Assembly: GCA_030150135.1 (NCBI GenBank)
Contig: JASLGO010000048.1
Span: 1 to 6,691 of the forward strand
Reading direction: 5' to 3'
DNA: 6,691 nucleotides
Source of the DNA: Aquirhabdus sp.
GTDB lineage: Bacteria; Pseudomonadota; Gammaproteobacteria; Pseudomonadales; Moraxellaceae
This document shows positions 1 through 5,937 of the stretch, one piece after another (position 1 is the first letter of the stretch; each line of letters begins with the position of its first letter). A model generated the notes under the pieces. It was not told the origin of the DNA, did no database searches, and saw only the letters and a program-made list of their open reading frames with translations. Made by a program: the position numbers and the translations under genes.

Positions 1-396
1 GAAGATAATTTGAAGCCTTTAGTGCCGAAGTTACTCACGGCAACGGAGGCGCGTCAAGCAAAAGATCCGCAGTTTATTTACTTGAACGCCATGAAAGCGA
101 TCAGTAACGAAAATAAAAATCGCAAGATTTTGTCGTTAGATATTGATAAACGTCGTCAAGAAGTGGACGCAATTGAAGCGAAGACTTTGGCGGCTGAAAA
201 TGCTCGCCGTAAAGCAACAGGTCAGGAGCCATATCCAAATTGGCAGACGTATCAAATCGCTTTAGATGTGCGATCTGAAGCGCGTGCAAAAATAGCAGAA
301 GGCAAACGCCCACCGTTGCCTGAAGAAGAAGCCTTCATTACGGAATCTGGTAATATCTTGATTGACCAGATTTTGGCGAAGAAAGATAAAGGTTAA
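1..396 (+). CDS. prc: C-terminal part of tail-specific (carboxy-terminal processing) protease, 5'-truncated by window edge
   Basis: The reading frame is open from base 1, so the gene begins upstream of the window; the TTG at position 10 is just an internal leucine codon. The 131 visible residues match the C-terminal domain that follows the PDZ and S41 protease domains in Prc/Tsp (the DUF3340 region). Recognisable parts are the LLTATEARQAKDPQFIYL stretch, the ISNENKNRKILSLDIDKR core (about residues 35-52 of the fragment), a charged helix EAKTLAAENARRKATGQ, and a lysine-rich end AKKDKG. Prc is a periplasmic Ser/Lys protease. It trims or degrades proteins with nonpolar C-termini and influences cell-wall hydrolase turnover. 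The catalytic residues lie outside the window. The stop is followed by a strong intrinsic terminator, so this gene ends its transcription unit. Identity is from family recognition; the domain pattern fits well. Confidence 0.88.
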   Translation, partial: EDNLKPLVPKLLTATEARQAKDPQFIYLNAMKAISNENKNRKILSLDIDKRRQEVDAIEAKTLAAENARRKATGQEPYPNWQTYQIALDVRSEARAKIAEGKRPPLPEEEAFITESGNILIDQILAKKDKG

Positions 397-412
397 ACCT
401 GAACTTTAGACT

Positions 413-447
413 AAAAATCCCAGTTGTGAAAATAGCTGGGATTTTTT
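413..447 (+). terminator. Rho-independent terminator of the prc transcript
   Basis: An 11-bp perfect inverted repeat (AAAAATCCCAG at 413-423 with CTGGGATTTTT at 436-446) closes a 12-nt loop. The hairpin runs directly into six T residues at 442-447, 17 bases after the prc stop. The A-tract on the left arm means it could also work on the minus strand, but no minus-strand gene ends here. Confidence 0.87.
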
Positions 448-523
448 ATAGATATAATTTAAGAATGTCTTTTCGGTCGATCTTATTTTGATGCAAAAAG
501 TTATATTTAGATCATAAGATAGT

Positions 524-540
524 TTTAGTGAAGCACTAAA
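524..540. repeat. Perfect 7-bp inverted repeat with 3-bp spacer, possible regulator site
   Basis: TTTAGTG and CACTAAA flank AAG. The size and symmetry suit a dimeric DNA-binding protein, or a small RNA hairpin if transcribed. It is 155 bp upstream of the MarR start, rather far for a simple autorepression site. Which protein would bind it cannot be told from the sequence. Confidence 0.35.
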
Positions 541-660
541 TAGGTGCGTATTTTTGTGAAAATTGGAGGGTTTGGCTTAAGTCTTGCAAGATATGAAATT
601 GTATATTGCAGATAATGTGAGTTTGACTAGAGTTGATGCTTTAATCATCATAATATGTCG

Positions 661-673
661 CAATATGATATTG
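661..673. promoter_or_regulatory. Perfect 13-bp palindrome just upstream of the MarR gene, candidate autoregulatory operator
   Basis: CAATAT-G-ATATTG is perfectly symmetric about position 667 and ends 22 bp before the MarR ATG. MarR proteins commonly repress their own genes by binding palindromes near the promoter or start. It does not share an obvious half-site with the inverted repeats in front of the HD gene, so the same protein need not bind both. Confidence 0.35.
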
Positions 674-695
674 AAAGTCTTGCCCGAGAGTTGAT

Positions 696-1142
696 ATGCC
701 TAAATCAGAAAAGCCGATTCAGAACCCCTTAACGAAGTCCGAATACGAAGCGCTTTCAGAGTTTCGTTATCAGCTCAGGAGATTCCTGCATTTCAGTGAA
801 CAAGCGGCGCGTTCTGGTGGTTTAACACCATTGCAGTATCAATTGTTATTACATATTCAGGGGTTTCCAGGTAGAAATTGGGCGACTGTAGGAGAGCTCG
901 CAGAGCGGCTACAGATGAAACCTCACGGCACGGTTGCGTTAATTTCGCGCTGTGAAGAAAGTGGTTTGGTGAGGAGACAGACGGGTTCGGTTGATCGTCG
1001 TCAGGTTGAGATTCATCTTTTGCCAGCTGGTGAAAAAATTCTGGAACGACTTGCGGGATTACATAAGACAGAGTTGCGTTCTCTGCAAAATACCTTCCGT
1101 GTTGAGCAAATTACGACGTTTAATAATGATGATGCTCAATAG
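696..1142 (+). CDS. MarR-family winged-helix transcriptional regulator
   Basis: This 148-residue protein has typical MarR length. It should act as a cytoplasmic dimer that binds palindromic DNA and releases it on sensing a small ligand. The N-terminal helix (about 15-38) and the C-terminal helix (about 110-132) would form the dimer interface. The winged HTH spans about 62-117: TVGELAERLQMKPHGTVALI covers the helix pair including the recognition helix (about 75-88), followed by SGLVRR and the wing with SVDRRQVEIHL, where D100-R101-R102 matches the conserved DxRR wing motif. The ATG at 696 is supported by GAGAG at 686-690, five bases upstream. The HD-domain gene follows on the same strand after 97 bp that contain a promoter-like element overlapped by a palindrome, so that gene is a plausible target. 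The ligand is unknown, and the family alone does not say whether it represses or activates. Confidence 0.92.
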   Translation: MPKSEKPIQNPLTKSEYEALSEFRYQLRRFLHFSEQAARSGGLTPLQYQLLLHIQGFPGRNWATVGELAERLQMKPHGTVALISRCEESGLVRRQTGSVDRRQVEIHLLPAGEKILERLAGLHKTELRSLQNTFRVEQITTFNNDDAQ

Positions 1143-1151
1143 TCAAGACGT

Positions 1152-1170
1152 TTAACATGGATCATGTTAA
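1152..1170. promoter_or_regulatory. Perfect 8+3+8 inverted repeat, candidate MarR operator
   Basis: TTAACATG and CATGTTAA flank GAT. The 19-bp site covers the predicted -35 box and most of the spacer, where a bound repressor would block RNA polymerase. Its length and symmetry suit MarR-type dimers, and the neighbouring MarR gene is the obvious candidate to bind it. That pairing is inferred from position only. Confidence 0.5.
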
Positions 1171-1180
1171 TAGCTATATT
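1152..1180 (+). promoter_or_regulatory. Predicted sigma-70 promoter of the HD-domain gene
   Basis: TTAACA at 1152-1157 and TATATT at 1175-1180 are separated by exactly 17 bp. Transcription would start near 1187, giving a leader of about 53 nt before the ATG at 1240. The -35 hexamer and much of the spacer lie inside the perfect inverted repeat at 1152-1170. Confidence 0.5.
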
Positions 1181-1194
1181 TTTCTGATTTCAGA

Positions 1195-1213
1195 CATGAT
1201 TTGACACATCATG
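1195..1213. promoter_or_regulatory. Second inverted repeat (6+7+6) in the HD-gene leader, possible secondary operator
   Basis: CATGAT and ATCATG flank a 7-bp spacer, TTGACAC. The centre lies about 43 bp downstream of the centre of the first inverted repeat. Both repeats contain ATCATG and ACATG words, but their half-site spacing differs. The TTGACA inside the spacer looks like a -35 box but has no usable -10 before the start codon. Confidence 0.35.
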
Positions 1214-1239
1214 GAAATGAACATATTTGAGGATATGCT

Positions 1240-2010
1240 ATGACTCAACTTGCAACAACGAATCGTATTGGCTCAATTGCTTGGTTACGCGCGACCGAAG
1301 GCAAATTAACTTTAAAATCTCGTCTAGAACTGATGAAAGAAGTGCTGACACCTGCCATGTTGGGCGTCACTCGCAGCCTGTTTCATATTGGCAAAAATAC
1401 TCAAATAGATTTGGCGAAAATTCCTCTACCAGATACCGCAGCAGTAAAGCATGCTGTAGCGGCACTCGAGGACTGTGCGACGACAAGTATTATTCAACAT
1501 TCTTATCGCACGTATTTATGGGGTGCTGGGTTTGCTCAGATCGGCAAACTTGATTTTGATCCTGAATTTTTATTGGTCGGTTGCTTACTTCATGATGTCG
1601 GAATGACAGCGTCGTATCACGGTCATTATCCGTCTTGCCAATGTTTTGCAGGTGATAGTGCGCTGGCATCGATTGAAATTATGCAGGGCGCGGGATGGGA
1701 GCGAGATAAAACAGAGCCATTGGCGGAGATGATCAGCCTGCATATGAATGGTCATAGCACGCCTTTAGATGGTATTGAAGCACATCTATTACAACAAGGA
1801 GCAGGGTGTGATGTGGCGGGAATCCGTTATTACGATTTCCACAATGACTATCGCCAGTCTGTACTCGAACGTCATCCACGACATGGGTTCAATCAAGAAA
1901 TGTCAGCGTTTATCCGCCAAGAGCATAAAGCTCGACTATCTTCACGCACAGCCTTGATGGATCAGCTTGGGCTGATTCAGATGATCAGAATGAGTCCTTT
2001 TGCTGAGTAA
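1240..2010 (+). CDS. HD-domain metal-dependent hydrolase/hydratase, cyanamide-hydratase-like
   Basis: This is a 256-residue soluble protein with no signal peptide or membrane segment. The HD metal-binding pattern is visible: H87 in IIQHSYRTYLWG, the H118-D119 pair in LLHDVGM, H168 (and H172) in SLHMNGHS, and probably D191 in GCDVAG. The HSYRTYLWG plus LLHDVG combination resembles the cyanamide hydratase (Ddi2-like) branch of the HD superfamily, whose founding members hydrate cyanamide to urea. Bacterial relatives are mostly uncharacterised, so the substrate here is open. C133 and C135 (CQC) lie 14-16 residues after the HD pair; I cannot say whether they bind metal. The start is well supported by GAGGA at 1229-1233, six bases before the ATG. 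The gene follows a MarR regulator and a predicted promoter with an overlapping palindrome, suggesting inducible expression. HD-superfamily membership is firm; the cyanamide-hydratase-like subgroup is likely but not proven. Confidence 0.88.
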   Translation: MTQLATTNRIGSIAWLRATEGKLTLKSRLELMKEVLTPAMLGVTRSLFHIGKNTQIDLAKIPLPDTAAVKHAVAALEDCATTSIIQHSYRTYLWGAGFAQIGKLDFDPEFLLVGCLLHDVGMTASYHGHYPSCQCFAGDSALASIEIMQGAGWERDKTEPLAEMISLHMNGHSTPLDGIEAHLLQQGAGCDVAGIRYYDFHNDYRQSVLERHPRHGFNQEMSAFIRQEHKARLSSRTALMDQLGLIQMIRMSPFAE

Positions 2011-2068
2011 TTTAATTGCATTCAGTTTTGTGTTTGATATGAGTTGGTAAAGCTTCTACATGACAAGG

Positions 2069-2113
2069 AGCTTCATCGATGTGTGAGATTGGATCAGTCA
2101 CTTCGATGAAGCT
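2069..2113. repeat. Long perfect hairpin between convergent genes
   Basis: AGCTTCATCGA at 2069-2079 pairs perfectly with TCGATGAAGCT at 2103-2113. The 23-nt loop can pair further (GTG 2081-2083 with CAC 2099-2101, and TGA 2084-2086 with TCA 2094-2096). It lies between the HD-gene stop and the MFS stop, the usual place for a bidirectional terminator, but neither strand has a T-tract after the stem. It may protect 3' ends or help Rho-dependent termination. The AAGCTTC word also occurs at 2050-2056, so a competing fold is possible. Confidence 0.6.
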
Positions 2114-2124
2114 ATATGACGGGG

Positions 2125-3408
2125 TTATTGAGCGGAAGTATTTTTGATTCCGAGTAATGCCAATAGCGTCAAGAACGCAGCCCCAGCTAAATAATATCCA
2201 ACATACGGCAAACCGTAATTTCCAGCGAGCCAAGTCGCAATATACGGCGCTAGCGAAGCACCGACAATTCCTGCCAGATTAAACGCAACTGATGCGCCTG
2301 TATAACGAACAGCAGTTGGAAAAAGTTCTGACAAAGCCGTGCCGAGAGGACCATAAGTTAAGCCCATTAGTCCAAGCCCAACAGCTAAAAACATCAAGAC
2401 TTCAAAAGAGTTACTCGCCGCAAAGAGTGGTGCAAAACCTAAACCAAACAATAAAATTGCGATTGTTGCACCGATTAATACCGTCCGCGAGCTAAAACGA
2501 TCAGCAAGCAGTGCAGAGACAGGAATTCCAAGTCCGAAGAACAAGACCCCACCCATTTGTAGAATCAAAAATTCTTCACGAGAGTAGTGCAGTTTCGATG
2601 TTCCCCAACTGAGTGCAAAAACAGTCATTAAGTAGAACAGGACAAATGTTGCCAATGCTGCAAATGTACCTAATAGAACCTGCGGTGAATATTTGGCAAA
2701 AACCGTCTTGATCGGTACTTCAACACGTTCATTGTTTTCAATCGCGTGTTGAAACGCAGGTGTTTCGGTCAATGTCAAACGAACATATAAACCCACAAGA
2801 ACCAATGCACTACTGGCAATAAATGGAATGCGCCAGCCAAATTGGAAAAATTGTGCATCCGTTAAGCTGTGCGACAAAAGTAAAAATAGACCCGTTGAAC
2901 AGAGAAAACCAATGGGTGCGCCCAATTGTGGAAACATGCCATACCATGCGCGTTTACCTTCTGGGGCATTTTCTGTCGCAAGTAGAACCGCGCCGCCCCA
3001 TTCGCCGCCCAAGCCTAAGCCTTGACCAAAACGACAAAGCGCAAGTAACAATGGAGCAGCTACGCCAATGCTTGCATAGGTTGGTAATAAACCAATAAAT
3101 ACCGTCGACAACCCCATTGTCATCAATGCGGCAACCAATGTGGCCTTACGTCCAATTCGATCGCCAAAATGTCCAAAGAGTGCTGAGCCTATTGGACGCG
3201 CAAAAAACGCTAATGCAAAAGTCGCTAACGATTGTAATACCGCTGATGTTGCATCTGCTGTTGGAAAGAATAGTTTTGGAAAAACCAAGACAGCGGCGGT
3301 TGCATAGATATAAAAGTCAAAAAATTCAATCGTTGTGCCAATCAAGCTGGCAAAAAGCACTTGCGCAGGGGAGTTGACGGATTTGGCTTGCGTCAGGGCT
3401 TGGCTCAT
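2125..3408 (-). CDS. MFS transporter of the metabolite:H+ symporter (MHS) family
   Basis: At 427 residues with about 12 hydrophobic segments, this is a normal-length inner-membrane major facilitator. MHS-type marks are IEFFDFYIY in TM1 (27-35), the loop 2-3 motif GHFGDRIGRKATL (79-91), RFGQGLGLGGEWGGA in TM4 (126-140), the weaker second-half motif ALLADRFSSRTVL (299-311), and ELFPTAVRYTG (361-371). The family moves organic acids, shikimate, proline/betaine and similar solutes with protons; the substrate cannot be read from sequence. The ATG at 3408 has a modest GAGTGA ribosome-binding site eight to eleven bases upstream. The HAD gene ends 125 bp upstream on the same strand, and no clear terminator or promoter was recognised in that gap, so co-transcription is possible but not shown. 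It converges on the HD-domain gene. Membership is firm, substrate unknown. Confidence 0.92.
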   Translation of the reverse strand: MSQALTQAKSVNSPAQVLFASLIGTTIEFFDFYIYATAAVLVFPKLFFPTADATSAVLQSLATFALAFFARPIGSALFGHFGDRIGRKATLVAALMTMGLSTVFIGLLPTYASIGVAAPLLLALCRFGQGLGLGGEWGGAVLLATENAPEGKRAWYGMFPQLGAPIGFLCSTGLFLLLSHSLTDAQFFQFGWRIPFIASSALVLVGLYVRLTLTETPAFQHAIENNERVEVPIKTVFAKYSPQVLLGTFAALATFVLFYLMTVFALSWGTSKLHYSREEFLILQMGGVLFFGLGIPVSALLADRFSSRTVLIGATIAILLFGLGFAPLFAASNSFEVLMFLAVGLGLMGLTYGPLGTALSELFPTAVRYTGASVAFNLAGIVGASLAPYIATWLAGNYGLPYVGYYLAGAAFLTLLALLGIKNTSAQ

Positions 3409-3533
3409 AAATAGTCACTCATTTTTCTGGGGCAAATCTGCGAAAAAAGATCCGAGATTTTTAAAGACACGAAGTCTAGTGGATTTTACCGTGATTGTTA
3501 ATGATGATTTTTAGATCAACTGACTAGATTTAT

Positions 3534-4208
3534 TTAACGTGGTTTAACGCCGAGAGCATGGCCAAGTTCCTTGACATTGTTGACCAAAGCATGTGGGTCA
3601 CATTCGGCAAGCAGGTTTGCAGAATGCGCGCCCCACAATACACCAATACGGGGCATGTCAATCGCCTGTGCCATTTGTAAGTCAAATGTGGTATCGCCGA
3701 TCATCACTGCATCAGCAGCATCAATTCCCGTAAATTGAAGAATTTGTTGCAGCATCAATGGGTCGGGTTTTGAATTTGCTTCGTCGGCACTCCGCGTGAT
3801 CGTGAAATAATCGCCCAATCCACTTTGTGCGAGTACGCGATCTAAGCCATTGCGATTCTTGCCTGTTGCGACTGCCAGATGCACGCCTTGTTCGCGTAGT
3901 GCATCAAACATTGCTGGGAAGCCTGCAAAGACTGGCGCAGCTTCGGGGTGGGCATGATAATGCTGTGCATAGACTTGACGCATTTCGTCGATATGTTGGG
4001 TGTGGTTTGGGAATAACTTCTGCATCGCGACAGGCAATGCTAAACCAATAATATGCTGCGCCGCCGAAGCTTCCAGCTCGACATCAAAATGCCGTCCAAC
4101 CGCCTGTAAACTGCTCACAATCTGGCTGACTGAATCCATGACTGTGCCATCCCAGTCGAAGATAGCGAGTTTTAAAGTAGAGAGAGGAGAGGGACTTATA
4201 TTATGCAT
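3534..4208 (-). CDS. HAD-superfamily subfamily IA hydrolase (phosphoglycolate-phosphatase-like)
   Basis: This 224-residue cytosolic phosphatase has a complete HAD active site. Motif I is FDWDGTVMDS, with nucleophile D18 and acid/base D20; motif II is VATGK around T115; the motif III lysine is K147 in SKPDP; motif IV is GDTTFD with D172 and D176. The residues between about 28 and 90 form the small helical cap of subfamily IA, so small phosphate esters are the likely substrates. AAAGG lies seven bases before the ATG and supports this start; family members often begin nearer the DWDGT motif, but the upstream dozen residues are read through without a better start. The gene follows rluC in the same direction, an order also found in Pseudomonas (rne, rluC, HAD), so it is probably in the rluC operon. 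A REP-like palindrome lies immediately upstream of its ribosome-binding site. The specific substrate is unknown. Confidence 0.93.
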   Translation of the reverse strand: MHNISPSPLSTLKLAIFDWDGTVMDSVSQIVSSLQAVGRHFDVELEASAAQHIIGLALPVAMQKLFPNHTQHIDEMRQVYAQHYHAHPEAAPVFAGFPAMFDALREQGVHLAVATGKNRNGLDRVLAQSGLGDYFTITRSADEANSKPDPLMLQQILQFTGIDAADAVMIGDTTFDLQMAQAIDMPRIGVLWGAHSANLLAECDPHALVNNVKELGHALGVKPR

Positions 4209-4219
4209 TGTTACCTTTG

Positions 4220-4288
4220 GTAGGCTGGGGCTTGCCCCAGCTTCTTTATTAAGTTATCAGAAAAGCGCTGGGGCTAGCCCCAGCCTAA
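4220..4288. repeat. Inverted pair of REP-like palindromes (BIME-like doublet)
   Basis: Two units face each other. The first is GTAG followed by GCTGGGGC-TT-GCCCCAGC (4220-4241). The second, read on the minus strand, is TTAG followed by GCTGGGGC-TA-GCCCCAGC (4288-4267). The units match at 20 of 21 positions over TAGG...CAGC, and a 25-bp AT-rich spacer separates them. A GTAG-type tetranucleotide next to a GC-rich hairpin is the usual form of REP sequences mobilised by RAYT (REP-associated tyrosine) transposases. Each unit is a very stable hairpin, and the two can also pair with each other. The doublet fills most of the 94-bp gap between rluC and the HAD gene, so it would be transcribed within that operon. 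No RAYT gene is in the window. Confidence 0.8.
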
Positions 4289-4302
4289 AACAATCGAGCG
4301 AA

Positions 4303-5847
4303 TTAAGCCCCACGTCCTTTGACTTCCTTGCGCAATTTCTCAATCAATACCACGAAGTCATCAGGTCGTGGGGTTTCAAAAAGTGGATAGCCAGGCACGG
4401 TTAAACGCACAGCATGTAGGCACAGACGGCGCGCCTCTGCACCTTGATAAGCACGCTCATGACCGTATTTATCATCGCCAACGAGCGGATGATTGATGGA
4501 CAAACCATGCACACGAATTTGATGCGTTCGTCCAGTCAGTGGACTGGCTTCAACCAAAGTCGCATGAGCAAAACGCTCCACAACAACAAAGTCAGTTTGG
4601 CTTTCTTTACCATCCGCAGCAACGCGAACGCGACGCTCACCACTTGGTAATTCAACTTTACCGAGCGGCACGTCGACACGTTGTTTATCTAGCGCAACGA
4701 CACCTTTGACAATCGCGAGATAAGTCTTACGAATTTTGCCTTCGCGCAAATAATCTTGTAGCACTTTAAGTGTAGATCGCTTTTTGGCAATCATCAGTAA
4801 GCCGGACGTCTCACGATCCAGACGATGCACGAGTTCAAGATAAGGCTTGCCCAGCGTTTGGCGGATTGCTTCAATTACGCCGAAATCAACGCCACTGCCA
4901 CCATGCACTGCTAAACCCGCAGGTTTATTCAGCACAATTAAGCCGTCATCTTCATAAACGATACGTGCGCGTAGGCTATCCGCGAGTTCTTGTCCAATGA
5001 CAGGCGCGGCACCGATTTCACGCATGCGAATCGGTGCAACACGAATCAAGTCACCAGTTTTAATACGGGTATCTTGTTTCACGCGACCCTTATTAATCCG
5101 TACTTGTGATTCACGAATTAGACGGTAAATGCGTGTTTTTGGTACACCTTTTAAACGTGCAACGAGGAAGTTATCCAAACGCTGTCCGTCATGATCTTCA
5201 TCGACGGTATACCAAGTCACTTGTGGAGTTGTGGTTTGTGCAGGCACAAAAGCCGCTTTTGGTTTCGGTGTGCCATTTTCAGACAACTCTTCTGGTGCTT
5301 CATTGATATCAATAGGCTGATATTTCCAATACACAGCCGTTTCACTGCTACCAAAAATCAAATCTTCTGGGTCTTCTTCCTGCTGATAAGCTGCAGCAGG
5401 TTTCGAGCGTGTGTCGATACGTGGACGATTTTCATGCTGACGTTGTTGATTGCGATTTAAGAATGCGCCAGAACGTGAGCGGAGCTGAGATTTATTCCCA
5501 GAATGAGGTGTTCTTGTCCGTGAGTCATTTGTTCGCTCACGGCGTGAACCTGCTGCGCGTTCATTCGCTTGAATACCTGCTTCCAAACGTGCTTCATCAG
5601 CGTTTGCTGGTTTGCCGTGGTCTGGATTTTGCTGCGGGCGTTTTTTCGGCTTAAAGGGTTCTGAACGACGTGTATCAGCAGGGTAAGATGAGGGGGCTCG
5701 GCGTGAAGGTGCGTGCGTAGTTCGCTGGCGCGGAGTGTCTTTGGAACTCTGCGTTTTTGTTTGTCCTTTGCTGCTGAAATCATCATTTTGTGATGAATCT
5801 ACGTCAGAACGACGGTTTTTTGGTGCTTGTGTGCGTGAAGTTGTCAT
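4303..5847 (-). CDS. rluC: 23S rRNA pseudouridine synthase RluC with a long disordered N-terminal extension
   Basis: RluC-type enzymes convert uridines 955, 2504 and 2580 of 23S rRNA to pseudouridine (E. coli numbering). Residues about 213-270 form the S4 RNA-binding domain (DGQRLDNFLVARLKGVPKTR, then QVRINKGRVKQDTRI). Residues about 290-505 form the catalytic domain, with HRLDRETSG holding the catalytic D344, plus RKTYLAIVKG, LTGRTHQIRVH and HPLVGDDKYG. The 514-residue length is well above the roughly 300-320 usual for RluC. The excess is the first ~205 residues, a low-complexity stretch rich in Arg, Ser, Gln, Asn and Pro, ending in an acidic patch (QQEEDPEDL, 155-163). The ATG at 5847 has no clear ribosome-binding site. 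GTG codons at residues 201 and 210 would give normal-sized proteins but also lack one, and there is no Met before residue 275. Transcription diverges from rne. Identity is certain; the start is less so. Confidence 0.93.
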   Translation of the reverse strand: MTTSRTQAPKNRRSDVDSSQNDDFSSKGQTKTQSSKDTPRQRTTHAPSRRAPSSYPADTRRSEPFKPKKRPQQNPDHGKPANADEARLEAGIQANERAAGSRRERTNDSRTRTPHSGNKSQLRSRSGAFLNRNQQRQHENRPRIDTRSKPAAAYQQEEDPEDLIFGSSETAVYWKYQPIDINEAPEELSENGTPKPKAAFVPAQTTTPQVTWYTVDEDHDGQRLDNFLVARLKGVPKTRIYRLIRESQVRINKGRVKQDTRIKTGDLIRVAPIRMREIGAAPVIGQELADSLRARIVYEDDGLIVLNKPAGLAVHGGSGVDFGVIEAIRQTLGKPYLELVHRLDRETSGLLMIAKKRSTLKVLQDYLREGKIRKTYLAIVKGVVALDKQRVDVPLGKVELPSGERRVRVAADGKESQTDFVVVERFAHATLVEASPLTGRTHQIRVHGLSINHPLVGDDKYGHERAYQGAEARRLCLHAVRLTVPGYPLFETPRPDDFVVLIEKLRKEVKGRGA

Positions 5848-5874
5848 GAAAATGTATGCTTGTTGCCAAAGGTT

Positions 5875-5883
5875 TGCTATAGT
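5875..5883 (+). promoter_or_regulatory. Extended -10 promoter, likely for the rne leader
   Basis: TG-C-TATAGT at 5875-5883 is a good extended -10 element followed by a GC-rich discriminator (CGGCGCA). No -35 box sits at a proper distance; the TTGTTG at 5860-5865 is only 12 bp away. Extended -10 promoters can work without one. Transcription would start near 5890, about 760 nt before the rne ATG. TATAGC on the opposite strand overlaps the same bases, so the site could also serve rluC, but no matching -35 was found there. A weaker second candidate for rne is TTGCTC at 6021-6026 with TATACA at 6045-6050 (18-bp spacer). Confidence 0.5.
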
Positions 5884-5913
5884 CGGCGCACGGAACCGCG
5901 TCTGCTGTACTTA

Positions 5914-5934
5914 AAACTGTTCAAAATACAGTTT
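5914..5934 (+). repeat. Leader hairpin 1 (perfect 7-bp stem, 7-nt loop)
   Basis: AAACTGT at 5914-5920 pairs with ACAGTTT at 5928-5934. It is enclosed by GTCTG (5900-5904) with CAGAC (5943-5947) and then CGGA (5891-5894) with TCCG (5950-5953), which together would fold the extreme 5' end of the predicted rne transcript. Confidence 0.5.
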
Positions 5935-5937
5935 GGC

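Larger units (their letters stand above)
448..695. other. AT-rich intergenic region upstream of the MarR gene
   Basis: No convincing protein gene or RNA gene is visible on either strand. The stretch is AT-rich and holds several short perfect palindromes: TTTAGTG-AAG-CACTAAA at 524-540, TCTTGCAAGA at 582-591, and CAATAT-G-ATATTG at 661-673. A TTGACT box at 623-628 resembles a -35 element, but the best -10-like hexamer, CATAAT at 649-654, sits 20 bp away. I therefore do not call a promoter with any certainty, although the marR promoter must lie somewhere in this region. Confidence 0.5.

Noticed and set aside
10..396. A complete small gene starting with TTG at 10
   Set aside because: The frame continues upstream to base 1 and the protein is clearly the C-terminal domain of a larger protease, so it is a truncated gene and not a small one.
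506..514. TTTAGATCA shared between the MarR upstream region and the MFS upstream region (3510-3518) as a common regulator site
   Set aside because: A single 9-base asymmetric match in two AT-rich gaps is not enough evidence for a shared site.
3475..3528. TCTAGT (3475-3480) and ACTAGA (3523-3528) as a hairpin or terminator between the HAD and MFS genes
   Set aside because: Arms are only 6 bp with a 42-nt loop and no T-tract; expected by chance in AT-rich DNA.
5457..5786. 109-codon minus-strand frame inside rluC
   Set aside because: It overlaps the low-complexity rluC N-terminus in another frame; the absence of stops follows from the Arg/Ser/Gln-rich codon content and no family is recognisable.
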